A stretch of 64,000 nt of DNA from Acinetobacter calcoaceticus (lineage in GTDB: Bacteria; Pseudomonadota; Gammaproteobacteria; Pseudomonadales; Moraxellaceae). Made by a program: the position numbers and the translations under genes. The DNA lies in the NCBI RefSeq assembly GCF_016508255.1, contig NZ_JADVKT010000002.1:1-64000 (forward strand), given 5' to 3'. Under the pieces are notes generated by a model. That model made no database searches. It worked only from the letters and a program-made list of their open reading frames with translations, and was not told the DNA's origin. Shown here piece by piece: positions 24,305-32,779 of this stretch. Each line of letters begins with the position of its first letter. The stretch's first letter is position 1.

Positions 24305-26503
24305 ATGGAAATCAAGGTTAATTATCTCGACAATCTTCGACAGGAAGCTAAGTTCGATGACTTTACGGTAATTGCCGATCAACCAATTCGCTACAAGGGT
24401 GACGGTTCGGCACCGGGCCCATTTGACTATTTTTTAGCATCGTCAGCATTGTGCGCAGCGTACTTTGTAAAAGTGTATTGTGCAGCTCGAGATATCCCAA
24501 CCGATAATATTCGTTTATCACAAAATAATATTGTTGATCCTGAAAACCGCTACAAGCAAACGTTTAAAATTCAGATTGAATTACCAGCTGATATTTCAGA
24601 GAAAGATCGCCAAGGGATTTTACGTTCGATTGACCGTTGTACTGTTAAAAAAGTCATTCAAACTGGCCCTGAATTTATTATTGAAGAAGTTGAAAGTATC
24701 GATGCAGATGCGCAAGCATTGTTATTGCCAAGCTTAACTTCAGAAAGCCATACCTATATTCAGGGTAAAGATCTGCCATTAGAAGAAACCATTGCCAATA
24801 TGTCTGCCATTTTGGCGAATTTGGGCATGAAGATTGAAATCGCATCTTGGCGTAATATTGTTCCGAATGTGTGGTCGTTACATATTCGTGATGCACAGTC
24901 TCCGATGTGTTTTACCAATGGTAAAGGCGCAACTAAAGAAAGTGCTTTGGCGTCTGCATTGGGCGAGTTTATTGAGCGTTTAAACTGTAACTTCTTCTAT
25001 AACGACCAGTTCTGGGGTGAAGAAATTGCCAATGCTGAATTTGTGCATTATCCAGATGAAAAATGGTTTAAACCGGGTCCAAATGGTGAATTACCTAAAG
25101 AAATTTTAGATGAATATTGTCTAGAGATTTATAACCCTGATGATGAATTACTTGGCACACATTTATATGATACAAACTCAGGCAACGTAGAACGTGGCAT
25201 TTGTTCACTGCCTTTCGTACGCCAGTCTGACGATGAAGTTGTATATTTCCCATCAAATTTGATTGAAAACTTGTATCTAAGTAATGGTATGAGTGCAGGC
25301 AATACTTTGGAAGAAGCCCAAGTTCAATGCTTGTCAGAAATTTTTGAACGTGCTGTGAAACGTGAAATTTTAGAAGGCGAAATTGCACTTCCTGATGTTC
25401 CTGATGACGTATTAGCAAAATATCCAAGTATTGTTGCGGGTATTAAAGGTTTAGAAGAACAAGGTTTCCCTGTATTAGTGAAAGATGCATCGTTAGGCGG
25501 CCAGTTCCCTGTGATGTGTGTGACTTTAATGAACCCGCGTACGGGTGGAGTGTTTGCATCTTTCGGTGCACACCCAAGTTTTGAAGTTGCATTGGAACGT
25601 AGTTTGACTGAATTACTTCAAGGCCGTAGTTTTGAAGGCTTAAATGATTTACCTCAACCAACTTTCCAAAGTAATGCGGTGACTGAACCGAACAACTTTG
25701 TTGAGCACTTTATTGACTCAAGTGGTTTGGTATCTTGGCGTTTCTTTAGTTCTAAATCTGACTACGACTTTGTTGAGTGGGATTTTTCTGGCGAAGGCGA
25801 AGAGTCGAATGCAGAAGAAGCTGCAACATTGTTCGGTATTCTTGAAGAGATGGGCAAAGAAGTATACATGGCAGTGTACGAACACTTAGGTGCGACTGCT
25901 TGCCGTATTTTAGTGCCTGATTATTCGGAAATTTATCTTGTTGAAGATTTGATTTGGGACAACACCAATAAAGCACTTTCATTCCGTGAAGATATTCTAA
26001 ATCTGCACCGTTTGGATGATGAACAGCTTGAGGCATTGGTTGAGCGCTTAGAAGAATGCGAGTTAGATGACTATACTGAAATCACCACACTCATTGGCAT
26101 CGAGTTTGATGACAATACAGTTTGGGGACAGCTCACAATTTTAGAGCTGAAATTGCTGATTTATGTGGCTTTACAACAGTTTGAAGAAGCAAAAGACTTA
26201 GTCGAAACTTACTTGCAATATAACACCAATACCGTTGAGCGTGGCTTGTTCTATCAGTGCATGAACGTGGTGCTTGAAGTTATATTGGACGATGAACTAG
26301 AGCTTGAAGACTACCTGACTAACTTCCGTCGTATGTTTGGTGATACCCGAATGGATGCGGTATTAGGTTCTGTAGAGGGTAGTGTTCGTTTCTATGGTTT
26401 AACACCAACCAGTATGAAACTAGAAGGACTTGATCGCCATTTACGTCTGATCGAGAGCTATAAAAAATTGCATGCAGCTCGTGCTAAAGCCGTGGCGATT
26501 TAA
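24305..26503 (+). CDS. ycaO: OsmC-YcaO fusion protein
   Basis: A 732-residue two-domain protein. Residues 1 to about 140 are an OsmC/Ohr-like domain keeping both reactive cysteines (Cys50 in SSALCAAYF and Cys112 in IDRCTVKK), typical of thiol peroxidases. From about 150 onward it matches the YcaO family of ATP-using cyclodehydratases (FTNGKGATKESALASALGEFIERL, then SNGMSAGNTLEEAQVQCLSEIFERAV), ending in a helical region. E. coli YcaO has been linked to methylthiolation of ribosomal protein S12. No precursor peptide gene lies nearby, so a RiPP role is unlikely. AGG precedes ATG by about 7 bases. It is monocistronic behind a structured leader. Confidence 0.88.
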   Translation: MEIKVNYLDNLRQEAKFDDFTVIADQPIRYKGDGSAPGPFDYFLASSALCAAYFVKVYCAARDIPTDNIRLSQNNIVDPENRYKQTFKIQIELPADISEKDRQGILRSIDRCTVKKVIQTGPEFIIEEVESIDADAQALLLPSLTSESHTYIQGKDLPLEETIANMSAILANLGMKIEIASWRNIVPNVWSLHIRDAQSPMCFTNGKGATKESALASALGEFIERLNCNFFYNDQFWGEEIANAEFVHYPDEKWFKPGPNGELPKEILDEYCLEIYNPDDELLGTHLYDTNSGNVERGICSLPFVRQSDDEVVYFPSNLIENLYLSNGMSAGNTLEEAQVQCLSEIFERAVKREILEGEIALPDVPDDVLAKYPSIVAGIKGLEEQGFPVLVKDASLGGQFPVMCVTLMNPRTGGVFASFGAHPSFEVALERSLTELLQGRSFEGLNDLPQPTFQSNAVTEPNNFVEHFIDSSGLVSWRFFSSKSDYDFVEWDFSGEGEESNAEEAATLFGILEEMGKEVYMAVYEHLGATACRILVPDYSEIYLVEDLIWDNTNKALSFREDILNLHRLDDEQLEALVERLEECELDDYTEITTLIGIEFDDNTVWGQLTILELKLLIYVALQQFEEAKDLVETYLQYNTNTVERGLFYQCMNVVLEVILDDELELEDYLTNFRRMFGDTRMDAVLGSVEGSVRFYGLTPTSMKLEGLDRHLRLIESYKKLHAARAKAVAI

Positions 26504-26518
26504 TTTAAAAAGCGAAAT

Positions 26519-26550
26519 AAAAAAAGCCTATTTTTATATAGGCTTTTTTT
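26519..26550. terminator. Bidirectional terminator
   Basis: Perfect 12-bp stem 26519-26530 / 26539-26550 (AAAAAAAGCCTA arm) with an 8-base loop; serves ycaO and the converging GMC oxidoreductase gene. Confidence 0.9.
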
Positions 26551-26568
26551 ATAAAACAAATTACTAGA

Positions 26569-28239
26569 TTAAGCAGAGACTTTCGTGATCTCTAAGGTTT
26601 CTGCATCAGTTGTATTATCTTGATGTTCGCCTAAAGTGTGTTTAGCTGGAATATAAGACATTGCACGTTCTGCTAGAGCAGTAATGGTTAAACTTGGGTT
26701 AACCCCCAAATTAGCACCTAACATTGAACCATCTACGACATATAAATTTTTATAGTTAAACACGCGGTTTTGTCCATCGACTACACCTTGTTCGGGGCTA
26801 GAAGCTATGGCACAGCCTCCCATACAGTGGGCGGTAAAAGGCACATTAAACAAAATTTCAGTAATGGTGGTTATGGGGTGCCCATTAAACATTTTGGCAA
26901 CTTTTTCAGTAAAGGTATTGGCCTGTGGAATATAAACAGGTAGTTTTTTACCTTCGCTCGATAACACCTTGCCAAAAGGCCAGAACCAATTGCGTTTCAA
27001 ACGCATGTTAATAGAAGCATCAGCGGTTTGCATCACCAAGAAAATTAAGGTTTGGCGTGCAAAACCGACAGGGTTAGTCATGCGAAGAAATATAAAAGGG
27101 CGGCTCAAAAATGCCCATAACCAAAAGAAAATACGTGTCCAACCCGGTTTGCCTTTTGCCATATAAGTACACATAAGGCCCATGGCATCTGAGCCACTTT
27201 GGTAACGTGTCGCTTCAATATGGGTATCATGGTCAATGTAAATACTTGAACCAATGGCAACACCTTTACTCATATCAACATCTTTACCAAAGAAACGCAC
27301 GCCTAAAATAGACTCGGCATTGGTACGAACCCGATTACCTAAGTCATCAGAAATATTTGGCAGAGAACCAGACTGTTTTAAACGGAACAACATCTCTTGA
27401 GTTCCCAAAGAAGATGCTGAGAAAATCACATTACGAACACGCCATGTACGGCGTTGTTTATTAAACCATGAGCTTGAACATTCGGTTGTTACTTCATAGC
27501 CATCGCTGCCATCAGCTTTACCATTGAGTGGTTTAACGTCAACAACTTTGGTTTCTTCATATACCTTGGCGCCATTTTTTTCGGCAAAGTACAAATAGTT
27601 TTTATCTAAAGTATTTTTGGCATTGTGCTTACAACCTGTCATGCAGCCGCCACATGCGGTACAAGTTCCGCGGTCTGGACCTTCGCCGTTAAAATAAGGG
27701 TCAGGGTAGGTCTTTCCGCCTTGTTCACCTTCAGGTGGAAAGAACGTCGCAACGCGAGTCGGTTTAAATGTATGTCCAACTCCAACAGCATCGCCCATTT
27801 GTTTAAGCATATGGTCAGCAGGACCTAAAATTTTATTATCAGTCACCCCAAGCATACGTTCTGCTTCGGCATAGTGCTGTGGCATTTCATTTTTCCAGTC
27901 CGCAGCATCTGCCCATGTGCCTTCATCCCAAATATGTTCAGGTGGAACAAGTAGAGTATTGGCATAGGTAATTGAGCCACCGCCTACGGCATTCCCGCAA
28001 ATAATAGTGACATGGCGGAAAAAACGCATATTAAAATAACCGAAAAGTTTCATGCCTGGACGCCAAATCCAGCGACGGGTATTCCAGTTGTTTTTAGCAA
28101 AATCTTCAGCTTTCCAGCGACGTCCCATTTCCATTACAGCCACAGAGTAGCCTTTTTCGGTCAGACGGCAGGCAGAAACACTACCACCAAAACCTGAACC
28201 AATAATGAGATAATCATAGTCATAATTGTTTGTTGTCAT
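26569..28239 (-). CDS. GMC-family FAD oxidoreductase (cholesterol-oxidase-like)
   Basis: A 556-residue flavoprotein of the glucose-methanol-choline family. The dinucleotide motif is IIGSGFGGS at about 12-20, GNAVGGGSITYANTLLVPP at about 82-100, and the C-terminal MGGCAIASSP...VDGSMLGANLGVNPSLTI block. A cluster Cys193-x2-Cys196-x2-Cys199-x3-Cys203 (CTACGGCMTGC) is unusual for plain GMC oxidases and recalls a ferredoxin-like metal site. The enzyme should oxidise an alcohol, possibly a sterol-like or long-chain one. AGGAG lies 8 bases before the ATG. It is the last gene of a four-gene unit with a monooxygenase, an SDR and a hydrolase. Confidence 0.8.
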   Translation of the reverse strand: MTTNNYDYDYLIIGSGFGGSVSACRLTEKGYSVAVMEMGRRWKAEDFAKNNWNTRRWIWRPGMKLFGYFNMRFFRHVTIICGNAVGGGSITYANTLLVPPEHIWDEGTWADAADWKNEMPQHYAEAERMLGVTDNKILGPADHMLKQMGDAVGVGHTFKPTRVATFFPPEGEQGGKTYPDPYFNGEGPDRGTCTACGGCMTGCKHNAKNTLDKNYLYFAEKNGAKVYEETKVVDVKPLNGKADGSDGYEVTTECSSSWFNKQRRTWRVRNVIFSASSLGTQEMLFRLKQSGSLPNISDDLGNRVRTNAESILGVRFFGKDVDMSKGVAIGSSIYIDHDTHIEATRYQSGSDAMGLMCTYMAKGKPGWTRIFFWLWAFLSRPFIFLRMTNPVGFARQTLIFLVMQTADASINMRLKRNWFWPFGKVLSSEGKKLPVYIPQANTFTEKVAKMFNGHPITTITEILFNVPFTAHCMGGCAIASSPEQGVVDGQNRVFNYKNLYVVDGSMLGANLGVNPSLTITALAERAMSYIPAKHTLGEHQDNTTDAETLEITKVSA

Positions 28240-28267
28240 GACGAAGGCTCCTGTCTAGTGATATTTT

Positions 28268-29161
28268 TTATATTGACTGTGTATGTTTATTAATGAATTG
28301 CCCAATGCGCTCAATTGAGTCATCGGATTCGTTTAGTATACCTGCATGAAATTGAAAAACATGTCCGACTCGGTCATAAATCCTAAGATTTGTCGGAATA
28401 CCATACTTTTCAGTTTTTTCAGCGAGGCGTTTTGCATCGTCTAATAAAACTTCTTCGGTGCCGACATGAATCAAAACAGGTGGTAATCCAGTTAAGTCAG
28501 CATAGAGTGGCGAACAGGTTGGATCGGTTGCCGATTTTTGTCCGCAATAGTTTTTTGCGCACCAAGCTAACCATTCGGGTGAGAGCATCGCATCTTGAGC
28601 AGCATGAGTTTTCATAGCGCTGCCAGAGAGACCTAAGTCAACCCAAGGTGAAAGTAAAACCAAGGCAGCTGGTAACGGCAATCCCGCATCCCGAATAGCT
28701 ATTGCTGTGCTTAAACTCAGTCCACCACCAGCAGAATCCCCAGCAATTACGAGTGTTTTGGGGTCTTGTCCTTGAGCAAGTAGCACTTTATAAACTGCAA
28801 TAACATCTTTAATAGCAGCAGGGCTTGTGTGCTCTGGAGCTAACCTATACTCAGGTAACCAAACTTGGGCCTGAGCTGCATGTCCGATTTGAGCGGCAAG
28901 CTTAGTGTGACTTTTTGAGCTACCCACAACATAGCCACCACCATGTAAATACAAAATACCCAATTCTGATTGAGTCATTTTTGGCTGAATATGAACTATT
29001 GGTACTTGAGCAATGGTTTGCTTTTTTGTTCTATATCCACGTGGCCCAAGCACAATAGCACTGGCTGCGTCGCTACAAAAACGTTGTAGCTTCAATGGCG
29101 TTCTAGGCGATAAAGCTGGACGTAGCGTAGTACGAATGGTCCATGCGAGAAGCTGCTTCAT
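28268..29161 (-). CDS. Alpha/beta hydrolase of the hormone-sensitive-lipase type
   Basis: A 297-residue esterase. It shows the HSL-family oxyanion motif HGGG (73-76, in YLHGGGYVVGS) and the nucleophile Ser143 in GDSAGGG; the acid is in VGTEEVLLDDA and the His in GHVFQFH near the end. HSL esterases cut short- to medium-chain esters. In this operon the natural substrate would be the ester made by the Baeyer-Villiger monooxygenase encoded upstream; that is inference from context. No signal peptide is seen. It lies 28 bases before the GMC gene and 71 bases after the SDR gene, with a hairpin in that gap (29192-29224). Confidence 0.85.
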   Translation of the reverse strand: MKQLLAWTIRTTLRPALSPRTPLKLQRFCSDAASAIVLGPRGYRTKKQTIAQVPIVHIQPKMTQSELGILYLHGGGYVVGSSKSHTKLAAQIGHAAQAQVWLPEYRLAPEHTSPAAIKDVIAVYKVLLAQGQDPKTLVIAGDSAGGGLSLSTAIAIRDAGLPLPAALVLLSPWVDLGLSGSAMKTHAAQDAMLSPEWLAWCAKNYCGQKSATDPTCSPLYADLTGLPPVLIHVGTEEVLLDDAKRLAEKTEKYGIPTNLRIYDRVGHVFQFHAGILNESDDSIERIGQFINKHTQSI

Positions 29162-29191
29162 AATAATGACTCACACTAAGCATGTGATTAA

Positions 29192-29224
29192 GTCAGCATC
29201 TCTCAAAATTAAGAGCATGCTGAC
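29192..29224 (-). other. Intercistronic hairpin SDR-hydrolase
   Basis: Eight-bp stem 29192-29199 / 29217-29224 (GTCAGCAT / ATGCTGAC) with a further short inner stem. No T run follows. Confidence 0.45.
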
Positions 29225-29232
29225 CGCTATTG

Positions 29233-30087
29233 TTATTTTGCTGATTTGTTGAGTAGGCGAGTTTGAAAAGCAGTCGCGGCTCCAAAAATCTTTTGGTAGC
29301 CTTGTGGAAGAATACGTTGAATCACATCAACGACTTTCGCATCGGCTCCAATCAGTAAGCGGCGGCGGTTTTTACGAACAGCCTCTAAAATTTGTTGAGC
29401 AGCCTCGTCAGCAGGGGTACGCAGTAATTTATCGAAAGCATCTTGGCTTTTTAGAGGGTCCATTCCTAAAGACTGGACACTATTATTCATGCGGGCAGCT
29501 TTAGCAATATTGGTACGAATACCACCCGGATGAACACAGGTCGCGCTAACCCCAGCATTTTGCATATCAAGTTCCTGGCGTAGAGACTCGGTAAAGCCAC
29601 GAACAGCAAATTTACTGGCGTTATAAGCACTTTGGGTTGGTTGAGCTGTTAAACCAAACATGCTGGAAATATTAATAATATGCCCATCACCACTTTGCTT
29701 TAAAAATGGCAAGAATTCTTTAGTGCCATAAACTACTCCCCAAAAATTAATACCAATGAGCCATTCAAGATCCTCATAGCTCACACCTTCGGCTGTGCTA
29801 CCTATTGCGACACCAGCATTATTAAAGATCAGGTTAACTTGGCCATGTTCATTTACAACAGCTTTCGCCCAATTTGCAACCTCATCACGCTTAGCGACAT
29901 CAACTTTTTGCGTGGTTACTTTGACTGGATAAGCCGATAACTGTTCAACAGTTTTAGCTAAACCCGCTTCACTGATATCGGAAAGCGCCAGATGGCAGCC
30001 TTGTTTTGCCAGTGCAATTGCAAGTGCTTGTCCAATACCGGAACCCGCACCTGTCACAGCAGCGACTTTGTTCTTAAATGTTTTCAT
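29233..30087 (-). CDS. Short-chain dehydrogenase/reductase (module A)
   Basis: A classical SDR of 284 residues: TGAGSGIG cofactor motif at 12-19, NNAG at about 89-92, Ser141-142, and the Tyr155-x3-Lys159 catalytic pair in YNASK. The sequence around LSDISEAGL, with an Asp after the second strand, suggests NAD rather than NADP. It is expected to interconvert a secondary alcohol and a ketone, giving the substrate of the neighbouring monooxygenase. GGAG lies 6 bases before the ATG. The C terminus is basic. It resembles the SDR of module B (35315-36148). Confidence 0.85.
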   Translation of the reverse strand: MKTFKNKVAAVTGAGSGIGQALAIALAKQGCHLALSDISEAGLAKTVEQLSAYPVKVTTQKVDVAKRDEVANWAKAVVNEHGQVNLIFNNAGVAIGSTAEGVSYEDLEWLIGINFWGVVYGTKEFLPFLKQSGDGHIINISSMFGLTAQPTQSAYNASKFAVRGFTESLRQELDMQNAGVSATCVHPGGIRTNIAKAARMNNSVQSLGMDPLKSQDAFDKLLRTPADEAAQQILEAVRKNRRRLLIGADAKVVDVIQRILPQGYQKIFGAATAFQTRLLNKSAK

Positions 30088-30131
30088 AAAATTCTCCGTT
30101 TATTTTTCTCATTTCCTATGGTGAAGCTTGT

Positions 30132-31619
30132 TTAAGAGATAGCTGAAACCTGAGTGTAGTTTTCAAGATCGAAGCGACGAGTGCGTTGACGATATTCAAG
30201 AGTAAAACCTGGCCAGTTATTGGTATTTTTGCCATCAGCAGTTTGGTACCAACTGGTGCAACCTTGTACCCATACCGTTTTTTTCATTTTTTCTTGAATG
30301 CTTTGATTAAACTCATGTTGAACTTCTGCACGAACATTGGTGAACAAAAGTTTGTTTTGTATGGTTGTTTGAATGGCATCTAAAATATAATTCACTTGGC
30401 TTTCAATCATATAAACAATTGAGTTGTGCCCAAGATTGGTGTTTGGACCATAGAGCATAAAGAAGTTTGGAAAGCTGCTCACAGTTAAACCGAGATAAGC
30501 TTCTGCACCATCTTTCCATGTGTCTTTTAAGGTGCGACCATCAAGACCTGTAATTTGCATTGGTGCCATAAATTCCGTTGCGGCAAAGCCCGTACCATAA
30601 ATAATGGTATCGACTTCACGCAGATTTCCTTCCGGATCTAAAATACCATTTTCGGTAATTTCTTGAATGCCAGTATTAATCACATCGACATGAGGTTGAG
30701 TCAGTGTTTCATACCACTGGTTGGAAATCAAAATACGCTTACAACCAATTGGGTAGTCTGGCATTAAACGATGACGTAATTTGGAGTCTTTAACGACTTT
30801 ACGGATGTGGCGTTGGAATAAATATTCCACCAAAGGCATTTCATTGAGTGAAGTTGTAAAAGCAAGTAGGCGAATTTCATGGTGTCCATATTGCAAGGCG
30901 CGGTCCAGACTTTGCAAAATAGGTAATTTACGGAAAGCCTTTTTCTCTAAAGGTTGGTAAACCCGATCTGGTTTTGGAATCACGTAAGGTGCTGAACGTT
31001 GATAAACGTCTAGATGTGCTACTTGTTTTGCAATTTCAGGTACAAACTGAATTGCGCTTGCACCTGTACCAATCACTGCAACACGTTTGCCAGTTAAGTC
31101 ATAGTCGTGATCCCAACGCGCTGAGTGGAATGCTTTGCCTTTAAAGTTTTCAATACCTTTAAGTTTTGGATAGGCAGGGCGGTTGAGTTGACCTACAGCA
31201 CCGACTAGAAATTCAGCTTCAAACTGTTCACCAGTCGTACTTTGAATGCGCCATACACCTTGCAGAGCATCAAATTCGGCACTGGCAATTTCAGTATTAA
31301 ATTGAATATGCGGACGAATGTCATATTTGTCGGCACAGTGGCGTAAATATTGATAAATCTCTTGAGAGGTCCCGTAGCGATTTTTCCAGCCGAGTTCTTG
31401 CTCAAAAGAAAAAGAATAAAGATGAGAAGGCACATCACATGCAGCACCCGGATAAGTATTATCACGCCATACACCGCCGACATCGGCAGCTTTTTCAAAT
31501 AGAGTAAATTGTTCAAAACCTGCTTGTTTGAGTCGAATGGCTAGGCCTAAGCCACCGAAACCAGTGCCTATAATGGCGATACGTACATTTTTATTTGAAT
31601 TAGACGTCGAATTAAACAT
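30132..31619 (-). CDS. Baeyer-Villiger-type flavin monooxygenase (module A)
   Basis: A 495-residue FAD/NADPH monooxygenase. Two Rossmann motifs are present: IIGTGFGGLG at 17-25 and VIGTGASAIQF at about 182-192. Between them is the fingerprint FKGKAFHSARWDHD (159-172), which fits FxGxxxHxxxW(P/D) of Baeyer-Villiger enzymes. They insert oxygen next to a ketone to give an ester or lactone. The first gene of the unit, it is transcribed away from an AraC-family regulator. The arrangement recalls the mycobacterial virS-mymA locus and the chn cluster of cyclohexanol-degrading Acinetobacter. It is not the AlmA alkane monooxygenase as I know that sequence. Confidence 0.85.
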   Translation of the reverse strand: MFNSTSNSNKNVRIAIIGTGFGGLGLAIRLKQAGFEQFTLFEKAADVGGVWRDNTYPGAACDVPSHLYSFSFEQELGWKNRYGTSQEIYQYLRHCADKYDIRPHIQFNTEIASAEFDALQGVWRIQSTTGEQFEAEFLVGAVGQLNRPAYPKLKGIENFKGKAFHSARWDHDYDLTGKRVAVIGTGASAIQFVPEIAKQVAHLDVYQRSAPYVIPKPDRVYQPLEKKAFRKLPILQSLDRALQYGHHEIRLLAFTTSLNEMPLVEYLFQRHIRKVVKDSKLRHRLMPDYPIGCKRILISNQWYETLTQPHVDVINTGIQEITENGILDPEGNLREVDTIIYGTGFAATEFMAPMQITGLDGRTLKDTWKDGAEAYLGLTVSSFPNFFMLYGPNTNLGHNSIVYMIESQVNYILDAIQTTIQNKLLFTNVRAEVQHEFNQSIQEKMKKTVWVQGCTSWYQTADGKNTNNWPGFTLEYRQRTRRFDLENYTQVSAIS

Positions 31620-31703
31620 AGGCTGCTATAAAATCCTTAAAAACAGTGGGCGAAAAAATCGCAGTTTCCTGTATGCAGCATAATCGTTTATTTACTTGAT
31701 TTA

Positions 31704-31741
31704 GAGGATGGATGAGGACAAAATATTGTGATTCGAGGACA
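31704..31741 (+). promoter_or_regulatory. Phased GAGGA direct repeats before the AraC regulator
   Basis: GAGGA occurs at 31704, 31714 and 31735 (the last two as GAGGACA), spaced 10 and 21 bases, about one and two helical turns. AraC-type regulators often bind such direct repeats. They lie in the 136-base gap between the monooxygenase and regulator genes. Confidence 0.35.
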
Positions 31742-31755
31742 TTCTGGATAGTACA

Positions 31756-32769
31756 GTGACGTACGCTTGGGAATTTGAACGTAGCATACATAGTGTTCGC
31801 CTCATGGCTGATTTTGCAGTGGAATCGGGGGTTTCTTATCAGGCCATTTTAAAAGGAACTGGAATTAGTCAGCAGCAATTGCTGGACCCTCAAATGGTGG
31901 TTGCAGGTCATCAGGAATTACAGCTTATTCATAATCTGGTTGAACTTTTTGCAGATCGACCTGTACTTGGCCTTGAAGTAGGGGCGCGCTATCACTTTAC
32001 AACATTTGGGCCGTTAGGCATGGCCCTCATGAGTAGTGCCAGCATTCGCGAAGCGCTTGATTTTGCACTGACTTATTTTTCATTAACCTTTGCCTTTACC
32101 CGTTTTTTAGTTTCAGATACTGATGAGGGTACTCGTATTGAGATCGAAGATGAGGGCATACCATCTTCAGTTAGGCAGTTTATTATCGAACGCGATTCAG
32201 CCGCTCTTATTACGGTACAACGCGACCTTGTACAAGATAATTTTTGCCAATATTTGGCTTTTTCTTTTCAGCCTAAAGGCGATGTACAACCGTATATAGA
32301 TTTGTTTGGCATCCTACCTGAGTTTGGTACAGCTCAAAACTTTGTTCTACTTGATGCTCACAAAGTAAACCAGAAGTTGCAGATGGCCAATGATCTGGTT
32401 TTACATACGGCTGAAGAGCAATGTCGACAAATTTTAGATAAACGCCAATCCCAAAAGAAGTTTACAGTGTTGGTGCAACAACAATTGATGCGAATTCGAG
32501 GTGAAATGCCTTCTATGGAAATTGTTGCTGATCGGTTGCATTTAAATGCGCGCACTTTACGCCGCCATTTGGCGCAAGAAGAGATGACATTTATTCAGAT
32601 TCGTGAAGAAGTCAGGCAAGTTTTAGCAGAGCAATATTTGGTTGTGCCTAAGGCTTCGGTTGAGCAAATTGCAGAGTGGCTGGGTTATGCAGAACCTGCC
32701 AGTTTTATTCATGCCTATAAAAGATGGCATGGTAAGACACCTCATGCCATGCGATTAATTGATAAATAA
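31756..32769 (+). CDS. AraC/XylS-family regulator with arabinose-binding-type N domain
   Basis: A 337-residue regulator. The N-terminal two-thirds matches the PF12625-type sensor domain of the OruR/VirS group (GVSYQAILKGTGISQQQLLDP; GLEVGARYHFTTFGPLGMALMSS). The C-terminal AraC domain shows MEIVADRLHLNARTLRRHLA and ASVEQIAEWLGYAEPASFIH with YKRWHGKTP. The frame starts with GTG at 31756; length agrees with the family's ~340 residues. The next ATG (31804) would cut the sensor domain. It is divergent from the monooxygenase gene and probably activates module A in response to its substrate. It converges on the methyltransferase gene with only 10 bases between. Confidence 0.85.
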   Translation: MTYAWEFERSIHSVRLMADFAVESGVSYQAILKGTGISQQQLLDPQMVVAGHQELQLIHNLVELFADRPVLGLEVGARYHFTTFGPLGMALMSSASIREALDFALTYFSLTFAFTRFLVSDTDEGTRIEIEDEGIPSSVRQFIIERDSAALITVQRDLVQDNFCQYLAFSFQPKGDVQPYIDLFGILPEFGTAQNFVLLDAHKVNQKLQMANDLVLHTAEEQCRQILDKRQSQKKFTVLVQQQLMRIRGEMPSMEIVADRLHLNARTLRRHLAQEEMTFIQIREEVRQVLAEQYLVVPKASVEQIAEWLGYAEPASFIHAYKRWHGKTPHAMRLIDK

Positions 32770-32779
32770 TAAATAGATT

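Noticed and set aside
24305..26503. RiPP biosynthesis cluster around YcaO
   Set aside because: No precursor peptide, protease, dehydrogenase or exporter gene next to it, and the gene has its own promoter and terminator.
30132..31619. AlmA long-chain alkane monooxygenase
   Set aside because: The N-terminal sequence and motif surroundings do not match AlmA as I know it; only the general monooxygenase family fits.
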